Shown here: positions 14,331-27,340 of the stretch, in pieces | Position numbering within the stretch: position 1 is the stretch's first letter | How the letters are laid out: each line of letters begins with the position of its first letter | Assembly: GCF_910591885.1 (NCBI RefSeq) | Contig: NW_025963637.1 | Location: forward strand, 62,001-126,000 | Origin: Bombus terrestris | Taxonomy: Eukaryota; Arthropoda; Insecta; Hymenoptera; Apidae | Direction of reading: 5' to 3' | DNA: 64,000 nucleotides | Program-made: the position numbers and the translations under genes | Notes under the pieces: generated by a model | Databases searched by the model: none | The model's input: only the letters and a program-made list of their open reading frames with translations | Told to the model about the DNA's origin: nothing

Positions 14331-15790
14331 CGTGGGACAACGTGGGACAACGTGGGACACCGTGGGACACCGTTGGACACCGTTGGACATCGTGGGACAA
14401 CGTGGGACAACGTGGGACAGCGTGGGACAACGTGGGACACCGTTGGACATCGGTGGACATCGTGGGACACCGTTGGACACCGTTGGACATCGTTGGACAC
14501 CGTTGGACACCGTGGGACAACGTGGGACAACGTGGGACAACGTGGGACAACGTGGGACAACGTGGGACACCGTTGGACATCGTTGGACACCGTGGGACAA
14601 CGTGGGACAACGTGGGACACCGTTGGACACCGTTGGACATCGTTGGACACCGTTGGACACCGTGGGACAACGTGGGACAACGTGGGACAACGTGGGACAA
14701 CGTGGGACAACGTGGGACAACGTGGGACAACGTGGGACACCGTTGGACATCGTGGGACACCGTTGGACACCGTTGGACATCGTTGGACATCGTTGGACAT
14801 CGTTGGACACCGTTGGACACCGTTGGACACCGTTGGACACCGTTGGACATCGGTGGACACCGCTGGACACCGTGGGACAACGTGGGACAACGTGGGACAA
14901 CGTGGGACACCGTTGGACACCGTTGGACATCGTTGGACAACGTGGGACAACGTGGGACAACGTGGGACAACGTGGGACACCGTTGGACATCGTTGGACAC
15001 CGTGGGACAACGTGGGACAACGTGGGACAACGTGGGACAACGTGGGACACCGTTGGACATCGTTGGACAACGTGGGACATCGTGGGACAACGTGGGACAA
15101 CGTGGGACAACGTGGGACAACGTGGGACACCGTTGGACACCGTTGGACATCGTTGGACAACGTGGGACAACGTGGGACAACGTGGGACAACGTGGGACAC
15201 CGTTGGACATCGTTGGACACCGTGGGACAACGTGGGACAACGTGGGACACCGTTGGACATCGTTGGACATCGTTGGACACCGTTGGACACCGTTGGACAC
15301 CGTTGGACACCGTTGGACATCGGTGGACATCGGTGGACATCGTGGGACACCGTTGGACACCGTTGGACATCGTTGGACACCGCTGGACACCGTGGGACAA
15401 CGTGGGACAACGTGGGACAACGTGGGACACCGTTGGACACCGTTGGACATCGTTGGACAACGTGGGACAACGTGGGACAACGTGGGACAACGTGGGACAC
15501 CGTTGGACATCGTTGGACACCGTGGGACAACGTGGGACAACGTGGGACAACGTGGGACAACGTGGGACACCGTTGGACATCGTTGGACAACGTGGGACAT
15601 CGTGGGACAACGTGGGACAACGTGGGACAACGTGGGACAACGTGGGACAACGTGGGACAACGTGGGACATCGTTGGACACCGTGGGACAACGTGGGACAA
15701 CGTGGGACAACGTGGGACAACGTGGGACACCGTTGGACATCGTTGGACAACGTGGGACAACGTGGGACAACGTGGGACAACGTGGGACAA
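14331..15790 (+). repeat. 1.45-kb segment, copy 2 (partner at 12111)
   Basis: This is the partner of 12111-13560. The run of cgtgggacaa before 14731 is one unit longer than in copy 1, the only length difference I see. To its left, 14161-14330 holds a run of cgtgggacaa that separates the cgtgggacta unit at 14131 from cgtgggacag at 14411; in copy 1 these two units are only 150 bases apart. Confidence 0.8.
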
Positions 15791-17340
15791 CGTGGGACAA
15801 CGTGGGACAACGTGGGACAACGTGGGACAACGTGGGACAACGTGGGACACCGTTGGACACCGCTGGACACCGTGGGACAACGTGGGACAACGTGGGACAT
15901 CGTTGGACACCGTTGGACACCGTGGGACACCGTTGGACACCGCTGGACACCGTGGGACAACGTGGGACAACGTGGGACATCGTTGGACACCGTGGGACAC
16001 CGTTGGACATCGGTGGACATCGTGGGACACCGTTGGACACCGTTGGACATCGTTGGACACCGTTGGACACCGTGGGACAACGTGGGACAACGTGGGACAA
16101 CGTGGGACAACGTGGGACACCGTGGGACACCGTTGGACACCGTTGGACATCGTGGGACAACGTGGGACAACGTGGGACAACGTGGGACACCGTTGGACAT
16201 CGTTGGACACCGCTGGACACCGTGGGACAACTTGGGACAACGTGGGACAACGTGGGACAACGTGGGACAACGTGGGACAACGTGGGACAACGTGGGACAA
16301 CGTGGGACAACGTGGGACAACGTGGGACAACGTGGGACAACGTGGGACACCGTTGGACATCGTTGGACACCGTGGGACAACGTGGGACAACGTGGGACAC
16401 CGTGGGACACCGTTGGACACCGTTGGACATCGTTGGACACCGTGGGACAACGTGGGAAAATGTGGGACAACGTGGGACACCGTTGGACATCGTTGGACAC
16501 CGTGGGACAACGTGGGACAACGTGGGACACCGTTGGACACCTTTGGACATCGTTGGACACCGTTGGACACCGTGGGACAACGTGGGACAACGTGGGACAA
16601 CGTGGGACAACGTGGGACACCGTTGGACATCGTTGGACACCGTGGGACAACGTGGGACAACGTGGGACACCGTGGGACACCGTTGGACACCGTTGGACAT
16701 CGTGGGACAACGTGGGACAACGTGGGACAACGTGGGACACCGTTGGACATCGTTGGACACCTTTGGACACCGTGGAACAACGTGGGACAACGTGGGACAA
16801 CGTGGGACAACGTGGGACAACGTGGGACAACGTGGGACATCGTGGGACAACGTGGGACAACGTGGGACAACGTGGGACAACGTGGGACAACGTGGGACAA
16901 CGTGGGACAACGTGGGACAACGTGGGACAACGTGGGACAACGTGGGACAACGTGGGAAAACATGGGACACCGTTGGACATCGTTGGACACCGTGGGACAA
17001 CGTGGGACAACGTGGGACACCGTGGGACACCGTTGGACACCGTTGGACATCGTGGGACAACGTGGGACAACGTGGGACAACGTGGGACAACGTGGGACAA
17101 CGTGGGACAACGTGGGACACCGTTGGACATCGGTGGACATCGTGGGACACCGTTGGACACCGTTGGACATCGTTGGACACCGTTGGACACCGTGGGACAA
17201 CGTGGGACAACGTGGGACAACGTGGGACACCGTTGGACATCGTTGGACACCTTTGGACACCGTGGAACAACGTGGGACAACGTGGGACAACGTGGGACAA
17301 CGTGGGACAACGTGGGACAACGTGGGACAACGTGGGACAA

Positions 17341-17350
17341 CGTAGGACAA
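17341..17350 (+). repeat. cgtaggacaa marker unit (representative copy)
   Basis: The unit cgtaggacaa introduces TAG on the plus strand and ends several forward reading frames. Copies lie at 2391, 17341, 18881, 20601, 29541, 31941, 39311, 44341, 45131, 50700, 55540 and 62129. Apart from 2391, each is followed by cgtgggacaa, a c-ending unit, cgttggacat, cgttggacaa and cgtgggacat. That shared context shows descent from one founder segment; the copy at 2391 arose independently. Confidence 0.88.
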
Positions 17351-17940
17351 CGTGGGACAACGTGGGACACCGTTGGACATCATTGGACAACGTGGGACAT
17401 CGTTGGACACCGTTGGACACCGTGGGACAACGTGGGACAACGTGGGACAACGTGGGACAACGTGGGACAACGTGGGACAACGTGGGACAACGTGGGACAA
17501 CGTGGGACAACGTGGGACATCGTGGGACAACGTGGGACAACGTGGGACAACGTGGGACAACGTGGGACACCGTTGGACAACGTGGGACACCGTTGGACAT
17601 CGTTGGACACCGTGGGACAACGTGGGACAACGTGGGACAACGTGGGACACCGTTGGACACCGTTGGACATCGTTGGACATCGTTGGACATCGTGGGACAC
17701 CGTTGGACATCGCTGGACATCGTTGGACACCGTTGGACATCGTTGGACATCGTTGGACATCGTTGGACACCGTTGGACACCGTTGGACACCGTTGGACAT
17801 CGGTGGACATCGTGGGACACCGTTGGACACCGTTGGACATCGTTGGACACCGTTGGACACCGTGGGACAACGTGGGACAACGTGGGACAACGTGGGACAA
17901 CGTGGGACAACGTGGGACAACGTGGGACAACGTGGGACAC

Positions 17941-20370
17941 CGTTGAACACCGTGGGACACCGTTGGACAACGTGGGACAACGTGGGACAACGTGGGACAA
18001 CGTGGGACACCGTTGGACACCGTGGGACACCGTTGGACACCGTTGGACATCGTTGGACACCGTGGGACAACGTGGGACAACGTGGGACAACGTGGGAAAA
18101 CATGGAACAACGTGGGACAACGTGGGACAACGTGGGACAACGTGGGACACCGTTGGACATCGTTGGACACCGTGGGACAACGTGGGACAACGTGGGACAC
18201 CGTTGGACACCGTTGGACATCGTTGGACACCGTTGGACACCGTGGGACAACGTGGGACAACGTGGGACAACGTGGGACAACGTGGGACAACGTGGGACAA
18301 CGTGGGACAACGTGGGACACCGTTGGACACCGTGGGACACCGTTGGACACCGTTGGACATCGTTGGACATCGTTGGACATCGTTGGACACCGTTGGACAC
18401 CGTTGGACACCGTTGGACACCGTTGGACATCGGTGGACATCGTGGGACACCGTTGGACACCGTTGGACATCGTTGGACACCGTTGGACACCGTGGGACAA
18501 CGTGGGACAACGTGGGACAACGTGGGACAACGTGGGACAACGTGGGACAACGTGGGACAACGTGGGACACGGTTGGACACCGTTGGACATCGTTGGACAC
18601 CGTTGGACACCGTGGGACAACGTGGGACAACGTGGGACATCGTTGGACATCGTTGGACACCGTTGGACACCGTTGGACACCGTTGGACACCGTTGGACAT
18701 CGGTGGACATCGTGGGACATCGTTGGACACCGTTGGACACCGTGGGACAACGTGGGACAACGTGGGACAACGTGGGACACCGTTGGACATCGTTGGACAC
18801 CTTTGGACACCGTGGGACAACGTGGGACAACGTGGGACAACGTGGGACAACGTGGGACAACGTGGGACAACGTGGGACAACGTAGGACAACGTGGGACAA
18901 CGTGGGACACCGTTGGACATCGTTGGACAACGTGGGACATCGTTGGACACCGTTGGACACCGTGGGACAACGTGGGACAACGTGGGACAACGTGGGACAA
19001 CGTGGGACAACGTGGGACAACGTGGGACAACGTGGGACAACGTGGGACAACGTGGGACAACGTGGGACAACGTGGGACATCGTGGGACAACGTGGGACAA
19101 CGTGGGACAACGTGGGACAACGTGGGACACCGTTGGACAACGTGGGACACCGTTGGACATCGTTGGACACCGTGGGACAACGTGGGACAACGTGGGACAA
19201 CGTGGGACACCGTTGGACACCGTTGGACATCGTTGGACATCGTTGGACATCGTGGGACACCGTTGGACATCGTTGGACATCGTTGGACACCGTTGGACAT
19301 CGTTGGACATCGTTGGACATCGTTGGACACCGTTGGACACCGTTGGACACCGTTGGACACCGTTGGACATCGGTGGACATCGTGGGACACCGTTGGACAC
19401 CGTTGGACATCGTTGGACACCGTTGGACACCGTGGGACAACGTGGGACAACGTGGGACAACGTGGGACAACGTGGGACAACGTGGGACAACGTGGGACAA
19501 CGTGGGACACCGTTGAACACCGTGGGACACCGTTGGACAACGTGGGACAACGTGGGACAACGTGGGACAACGTGGGACACCGTTGGACACCGTGGGACAC
19601 CGTTGGACACCGTTGGACATCGTTGGACACCGTGGGACACCGTGGGACATCGCTGGACACCGTTGGACATCGTTGGACATCGTTGGACATCGTTGGACAC
19701 CGTGGGACACCGTTGGACACCGTTGGACATCGTTGGACATCGTTGGACACCGTTGGACATCGTTGGACACCGTTGGACATCGTTGGACATCGTGGGACAC
19801 CGTTGGACGACGTTGGACATCGTTGGACATCGTTGGACATCGTGGGACACCGTTGGACATCGTGGGACACCGTTGGACACCGCTGGACATCGTTGGACAC
19901 CGTTGGACACCGTTGGACATCGTGGGACACCGTTGGACACCGTTGGACACCGTTGGACATCGTTGGACATCGTTGGACACCGTTGGACACCGTTGGACAT
20001 CGTTGGACAACGTGGGACAACGTGGGACAACGTGGGACAACGTGGGACAACGTGGGACAACGTGGGACAACGTGGGACAACGTGGGACACCGTTGGACAT
20101 CGTTGGACATCGTGGGACACCGTTGGACATCGTTGGACACCGTTGGACATCGTTGGACATCGTTGGACACCGTTGGACACCGTTGGACATCGTTGGACAC
20201 CGTTGGACATCGTGGGACACCGTTGGACACCGTTGGACATCGTTGGACATCGTTGGACATCGTTGGACATCGTGGGACACCGTTGGACATCGTTGGACAC
20301 CGTTGGACACCGTTGGACACCGTTGGACACCGTGGGACACCGTTGGACACCGTTGGACATCGTTGGACAC
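17941..20370 (+). repeat. cgttgg-rich island block, copy A
   Basis: The block starts at the rare unit cgttgaacac (17941), passes cgtgggaaaa catggaacaa (18091-18110) and ggttggacac (18571), and ends in an island (about 19561-20370) made mostly of cgttggacac and cgttggacat with few cgtgggacaa. cgttgaacac recurs inside the block at 19511. A submodule at 19801-20010 starts at cgttggacga, includes cgctggacat at 19881 and ends at cgttggacaa. It recurs at 45951-46160 and 49800-50010. The block is paralogous to 48830-50010, about 30.9 kb away. It has fewer GGG triplets and a lower purine bias than the flanking runs. Confidence 0.8.
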
Positions 20371-20390
20371 CGTGGGACAACGTGGGACAA

Positions 20391-20410
20391 CGTGGGAAAC
20401 CATGGAACAA
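20391..20410 (+). repeat. catggaacaa marker module (representative copy)
   Basis: The two-unit module cgtgggaaac catggaacaa differs from its neighbours by a cluster of three or four substitutions that travel together. The catggaacaa unit starts at 20401, 21061, 28141, 32341, 33451, 36441, 42781, 46670, 53370, 54730, 57040, 57080, 58230, 59600, 61499, 61839 and 63279. Variants preceded by cgtgggaaaa lie at 18101 and 48990. With cgtgggaaac or cgtgggatac before it the module makes CCATGG, a sequence I find nowhere else in the window. None occurs left of 18 kb. Confidence 0.9.
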
Positions 20411-20740
20411 CGTGGGACAACGTGGGACAACGTGGGACAACGTGGGACAACGTGGGACACCGTTGGACATCGTTGGACACCGTGGGACAACGTGGGACAA
20501 CGTGGGACACCGTTGGACACCGTTGGACATCTTTGGACACCGTTGGACACCGTGGGACAACGTGGGACAACGTGGGACAACGTGGGACAACGTGGGACAA
20601 CGTAGGACAACGTGGGACAACGTGGGACACCGTTGGACATCGTTGGACAACGTGGGACATCGTGGGACAACGTGGGACAACGTGGGACAACGTGGGACAC
20701 CGTTGGACATCGTTGGACACCGTGGGACAACGTGGGACAA

Positions 20741-22160
20741 CGTGGGACAACGTGGGACAACGTGGGACGACGTGGGACAACGTGGGACAACGTGGGACAC
20801 CGTGGGACACCGTTGGACACCGTTGGACATCGTTGGACACCGTGGGACAACGTGGGACAACGTGGGACACCGTTGGACACCGTGGGACATCGTTGGACAC
20901 CTTTGGACACCGTGGGACAACGTGGGACAACGTGGGACAACGTGGGACAACGTGGGACAACGTGGGACACCGTTGGACATCGTTGGACACCGTGGGACAT
21001 CGTTGGACAACGTGGGACACCGTGGGACAACGTGGGACAACGTGGGACAACGTGGGAAACCATGGAACAACGTGGGACAACGTGGGACAACGTGGGACAA
21101 CGTGGGACAACGTGGGACACCGTTGGACATCGTTGGACACCGTGGGACAACGTGGGACAACGTGGGACAACGTGGGACAACGTGGGACAACGTGGGACAA
21201 CGTGGGACAACGTGGGACAACGTGGGACACCGTTGGACATCGTTGGACACCGTGGGACAACGTGGGACAACGTGGGACACCGTTGGACACCGTTGGACAT
21301 CGTTGGACATCGTTGGACACCGTTGGACACCGTTGGACACCGTTGGACACCGTGGGACAACGTGGGACAACGTGGGACAACGTGGGACAACGTGGGACAA
21401 CGTGGGACAACGTGGGACAACGTGGGACAACGTGGGACACCGTTGGACATCGTTGGACACCGTGGGACAACGTGGGACAACGTGGGACAACGTGGGACAA
21501 CGTGGGACAACGTGGGACATCGTGGGACAACGTGGGACAACGTGGGACAACGTGGGACAACGTGGGACAACGTGGGACAACGTGGGACAACGTGGGACAC
21601 CGTTGGACATCGTTGGACACCGTTGGACACCGTGGGACAACGTGGGACAACGTGGGACAACGTGGGACAACGTGGGACACCGTTGGACATCGGTGGACAT
21701 CGTGGGACACCGTGGGACACCGTTGGACATCGGTGGACATCGTGGGACACCGTTGGACACCGTTGGACATCGTTGGACACCGTTGGACACCGTGGGACAA
21801 CGTGGGACAACGTGGGACAACGTGGGACAACGTGGGACAACGTGGGACACCGTTGGACATCGTTGGACACCGTGGGACAACGTGGGACAACGTGGGACAC
21901 CGTTGGACACCGTTGGACATCGTTGGACACCGTTGGACACCGTGGGACAACGTGGGACAACGTGGGACAACGTGGGACAACGTGGGACAACGTGGGACAA
22001 CGTGGGACAACGTGGGACACCGTTGGACATCGTTGGACATCGTTGGACATCGTTGGACACCGTTGGACACCGTTGGACACCGTTGGACACCGTTGGACAT
22101 CGGTGGACACCGCTGGACACCGTGGGACAACGTGGGACAACGTGGGACAACGTGGGACAC
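20741..22160 (+). repeat. 1.4-kb segment, copy 1 (partner at 32021)
   Basis: The segment aligns to 32021-33430 at an offset of 11,280 bases, falling to 11,260 after a cgtgggacaa run that is 7 units long here (21941-22010) and 5 in the partner. It contains cgtgggaaac catggaacaa at 21051-21070. Private changes include cgtgggacga at 20761 (cgtgggacaa at 32041) and cgttggacac at 20871 (cgctggacac at 32151). Confidence 0.8.
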
Positions 22161-23120
22161 CGTTGGACACCGTTGGACATCGTTGGACAACGTGGGACAA
22201 CGTGGGACAACGTGGGACAACGTGGGACAACGTGGGACACCGTTGGACATCGTTGGACACCGTTGGACACCGTGGGACAACGTGGGACAACGTGGGACAA
22301 CGTGGGACAACGTGGGACACCGTTGGACATCGGTGGACATCGTGGGACACCGTGGGACACCGTTGGACATCGGTGGACATCGTGGGACACCGTTGGACAC
22401 CGTTGGACATCGTTGGACACCGTTGGACAACGTGGGACAACGTGGGACAACGTGGGACAACGTGGGACAACGTGGGACAACGTGGGACACCGTTGGACAT
22501 CGTTGGACACCGTGGGACAACGTGGGACAACGTGGGACACCGTTGGACACCGTTGGACACCGTTGGACACCGTTGGACACCGTGGGACAACGTGGGACAA
22601 CGTGGGACAACGTGGGACAACGTGGGACAACGTGGGACACCGTTGGACATCGTTGGACATCGTTGGACATCGTTGGACACCGTTGGACACCGTTGGACAC
22701 CGTTGGACACCGTTGGACATCGGTGGACACCGCTGGACACCGTGGGACAACGTGGGACAACGTGGGACAACGTGGGACACCGTTGGACACCGTTGGACAT
22801 CGTTGGACAACGTGGGACAACGTGGGACAACGTGGGACAACGTGGGACACCGTTGGACATCGTTGGACACCGTGGGACAACGTGGGACAACGTGGGACAA
22901 CGTGGGACAACGTGGGACACCGTTGGACATCGTTGGACAACGTGGGACATCGTGGGACAACGTGGGACAACGTGGGACAACGTGGGACAACGTGGGACAC
23001 CGTTGGACACCGTTGGACATCGTTGGACAACGTGGGACAACGTGGGACAACGTGGGACAACGTGGGACACCGTTGGACATCGTTGGACACCGTGGGACAA
23101 CGTGGGACAACGTGGGACAC

Positions 23121-24880
23121 CGTTGGACATCGTTGGACATCGTTGGACACCGTTGGACACCGTTGGACACCGTTGGACACCGTTGGACATCGGTGGACAT
23201 CGGTGGACATCGTGGGACACCGTTGGACACCGTTGGACATCGTTGGACACCGCTGGACACCGTGGGACAACGTGGGACAACGTGGGACAACGTGGGACAC
23301 CGTTGGACACCGTTGGACATCGTTGGACAACGTGGGACAACGTGGGACAACGTGGGACAACGTGGGACACCGTTGGACATCGTTGGACACCGTGGGAGAA
23401 CGTGGGACAACGTGGGACAACGTGGGACAACGTGGGACACCGTTGGACATCGTTGGACAACGTGGGACATCGTGGGACAACGTGGGACAACGTGGGACAA
23501 CGTGGGACAACGTGGGACAACGTGGGACAACGTGGGACATCGTTGGACACCGTGGGACAACGTGGGACAACGTGGGACAACGTGGGACAACGTGGGACAC
23601 CGTTGGACATCGTTGGACAACGTGGGACAACGTGGGACAACGTGGGACAACGTGGGACAACGTGGGACAACGTGGGACAACGTGGGACAACGTGGGACAA
23701 CGTGGGACAACGTGGGACACCGTTGGACACCGTTGGACACCGTGGGACAACGTGGGACACCGTGGGACACCGTGGGACACCGTTGGACACCGTGGGACAC
23801 CGTTGGACACCGCTGGACACCGTGGGACAACGTGGGACAACGTGGGACATCGTTGGACACCGTGGGACAACGTGGGACATCGTGGGACAACGTGGGACAA
23901 CGTGGGACAACGTGGGACAACGTGGGACAACGTGGGACAACGTGGGACAACGTGGGACAACGTGGGACAACGTGGGACAACGTGGGACACCGTTGGACAT
24001 CGTTGGACAACGTGGGACATCGTGGGAGAACGTGGGACAACGTGGGACAACGTGGGACACCGTTGGACACCGTGGGACACCGTTGGACACCGTTGGACAC
24101 CGTGGGACACCGTTGGACACCGCTGGACATCGTTGGACACCGTGGGACAACGTGGGACAACGTGGGACAACGTGGGACAACGTGGGACAACGTGGGACAA
24201 CGTGGGACAACGTGGGACAACGTGGGACAACGTGGGACAACGTGGGACAACGTGGGACAACGTGGGACAACGTGGGACACCGTTGGACATCGTTGGACAC
24301 CGTGGGACAGCGTGGGACAACGTGGGACACCGTGGGACACCGTTGGACACCGTTGGACATCGTTGGACACCGTGGGACAACGTGGGAAAACGTGGGACAA
24401 CGTGGGACACCGTTGGACATCGTTGGACACCGTGGGACAACGTGGGACAACGTGGGACACCGTTGGACACCTTTGGACATCGTTGGACACCGTTGGACAC
24501 CGTGGGACAACGTGGGACAATGAGGGACAACGTGGGACAACGTGGGACAACGTGGGACAACGTGGGACAACGTGGGACACCGTTGGACACCGTGGGACAC
24601 CGTTGGACATCGTTGGACACCGTGGGACAACGTGGGACAACGTGGGACACCGTGGGACACCGTTGGACACCGTTGGACATCGTTGGACACCGTGGGACAA
24701 CGTGGGAAAACGTGGGACAACGTGGGACACCGTTGGACATCGTTGGACACCGTGGGACAACGTGGGACAACGTGGGACACCGTTGGACAACTTTGGACAT
24801 CGTTGGACACCGTTGGACACCGTGGGACAACGTGGGACAACGAGGGACAACGTGGGACAACGTGGGACAACGTGGGACAA
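23121..24880 (+). repeat. 1.76-kb segment, copy 1 (2,460-base spacing)
   Basis: The segment aligns to 25581-27340 at exactly 2,460 bases. Shared rare units are cgtgggagaa (23391 and 24021), tgagggacaa (24521) and cgagggacaa (24841). A private change is cgtgggacag at 24301, cgtgggacaa in the partner. The TGA in tgagggacaa closes one forward reading frame in each copy. Confidence 0.85.
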
Positions 24881-25580
24881 CGTGGGACAACGTGGGACAC
24901 CGTTGGACATCGTGGGACACCGTTGGACACCGTTGGACATCGTTGGACACCGTTGGACATCGTTGGACACCGTTGGACACCGTTGGACACCGTTGGACAC
25001 CGTTGGACATCGGTGGACATCGTGGGACACCGTTGGACACCGTTGGACATCGTTGGACACCGCTGGACACCGTGGGACAACGTGGGACAACGTGGGACAA
25101 CGTGGGACACCGTTGGACACCGTTGGACATCGTTGGACAACGTGGGACAACGTGGGACAACGTGGGACAACGTGGGACAACGTGGGACATCGTGGGACAA
25201 CGTGGGACAACGTGGGACAACGTGGGACAACGTGGGACAACGTGGGACAACGTGGGACAACGTGGGACAACGTGGGACAACGTGGGACAACGTGGGAAAA
25301 CGTGGGACACCGTTGGACATCGTTGGACACCGTGGGACAACGTGGGACAACGTGGGACACCGTGGGACACCGTTGGACACCGTTGGACATCGTGGGACAA
25401 CGTGGGACAACGTGGGACAACGTGGGACAACGTGGGACAACGTGGGACAACGTGGGACACCGTTGGACATCGGTGGACATCGTGGGACACCGTTGGACAC
25501 CGTTGGACATCGTTGGACACCGTTGGACACCGTGGGACAACGTGGGACAACGTGGGACAACGTGGGACACCGTTGGACAC

Positions 25581-27340
25581 CGTTGGACATCGTTGGACAT
25601 CGTTGGACACCGTTGGACACCGTTGGACACCGTTGGACACCGTTGGACATCGGTGGACATCGGTGGACATCGTGGGACACCGTTGGACACCGTTGGACAT
25701 CGTTGGACACCGCTGGACACCGTGGGACAACGTGGGACAACGTGGGACAACGTGGGACACCGTTGGACACCGTTGGACATCGTTGGACAACGTGGGACAA
25801 CGTGGGACAACGTGGGACAACGTGGGACACCGTTGGACATCGTTGGACACCGTGGGAGAACGTGGGACAACGTGGGACAACGTGGGACAACGTGGGACAC
25901 CGTTGGACATCGTTGGACAACGTGGGACATCGTGGGACAACGTGGGACAACGTGGGACAACGTGGGACAACGTGGGACAACGTGGGACAACGTGGGACAT
26001 CGTTGGACACCGTGGGACAACGTGGGACAACGTGGGACAACGTGGGACAACGTGGGACACCGTTGGACATCGTTGGACAACGTGGGACAACGTGGGACAA
26101 CGTGGGACGACGTGGGACAACGTGGGACAACGTGGGACAACGTGGGACAACGTGGGACAACGTGGGACAACGTGGGACACCGTTGGACACCGTTGGACAC
26201 CGTGGGACAACGTGGGACAACGTGGGACATCGTTGGACACCGTTGGACACCGTGGGACACCGTTGGACACCGCGGGACACCGTGGGACAACGTGGGACAA
26301 CGTGGGACATCGTTGGACACCGTGGGACAACGTGGGACATCGTGGGACAACGTGGGACAACGTGGGACAACGTGGGACAACGTGGGACAACGTGGGACAA
26401 CGTGGGACAACGTGGGACAACGTGGGACAACGTGGGACAACGTGGGACACCGTTGGACATCGTTGGACAACGTGGGACATCGTGGGAGAACGTGGGACAA
26501 CGTGGGACAACGTGGGACACCGTTGGACACCGTGGGACACCGTTGGACACCGTTGGACACCGTGGGACACCGTTGGACACCGCTGGACATCGTTGGACAC
26601 CGTGGGACAACGTGGGACAACGTGGGACAACGTGGGACAACGTGGGACAACGTGGGACAACGTGGGACAACGTGGGACAACGTGGGACAACGTGGGACAA
26701 CGTGGGACAACGTGGGACAACGTGGGACAACGTGGGACACCGTTGGACATCGTTGGACACCGTGGGACAACGTGGGACAACGTGGGACACCGTGGGACAC
26801 CGTTGGACACCGTTGGACATCGTTGGACACCGTGGGACAACGTGGGAAAACGTGGGACAACGTGGGACACCGTTGGACATCGTTGGACACCGTGGGACAA
26901 CGTGGGACAACGTGGGACACCGTTGGACACCTTTGGACATCGTTGGACACCGTTGGACACCGTGGGACAACGTGGGACAATGAGGGACAACGTGGGACAA
27001 CGTGGGACAACGTGGGACAACGTGGGACAACGTGGGACACCGTTGGACACCGTGGGACACCGTTGGACATCGTTGGACACCGTGGGACAACGTGGGACAA
27101 CGTGGGACACCGTGGGACACCGTTGGACACCGTTGGACATCGTTGGACACCGTGGGACAACGTGGGAAAACGTGGGACAACGTGGGACACCGTTGGACAT
27201 CGTTGGACACCGTGGGACAACGTGGGACAACGTGGGACACCGTTGGACACCTTTGGACATCGTTGGACACCGTTGGACACCGTGGGACAACGTGGGACAA
27301 CGAGGGACAACGTGGGACAACGTGGGACAACGTGGGACAA
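25581..27340 (+). repeat. 1.76-kb segment, copy 2 (2,460-base spacing)
   Basis: This is the partner of 23121-24880, with cgtgggagaa at 25851 and 26481, tgagggacaa at 26981 and cgagggacaa at 27301, all 2,460 bases after their counterparts. Private changes are cgtgggacga at 26101 and cgcgggacac at 26271. Confidence 0.85.

Larger units (their letters stand above)
1..17340 (+). repeat. Left domain of the array, marked by cgtcggacaa and cgctggacaa
   Basis: This part is distinguished by rare units that I do not find elsewhere. cgtcggacaa occurs at 1901, 3081, 4811, 6931, 8111, 9851 and 11031. cgctggacaa occurs at 2181, 3371, 7211, 8401, 10131 and 11321. cgtgggacta occurs at 1861, 3041, 4091, 4771, 5341, 9811, 10991, 12041 and 14131, with one further copy at 38841. 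The catggaacaa module and the cgagggacaa unit, frequent further right, are absent here except for one cgagggacaa at 21. The content is long cgtgggacaa runs separated by short stretches of cgttggacac and cgttggacat. The right limit is set at the cgtaggacaa unit at 17341 and is a convenience, not a sharp boundary. Confidence 0.7.

Noticed and set aside
52..17946. Possible giant repetitive structural, ice-binding or adhesin-like protein on the plus strand
   Set aside because: The apparent decapeptide repeat resembles no family I can name, begins at GTG rather than ATG, has no signal or anchor region, and two other plus-strand frames overlap it with the same content.
20401..20410. ATG in the catggaacaa module as a real start codon
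   Set aside because: There is no promoter, no non-repetitive coding sequence downstream and no transcript evidence; the same module is copied at many places as part of segment duplication.
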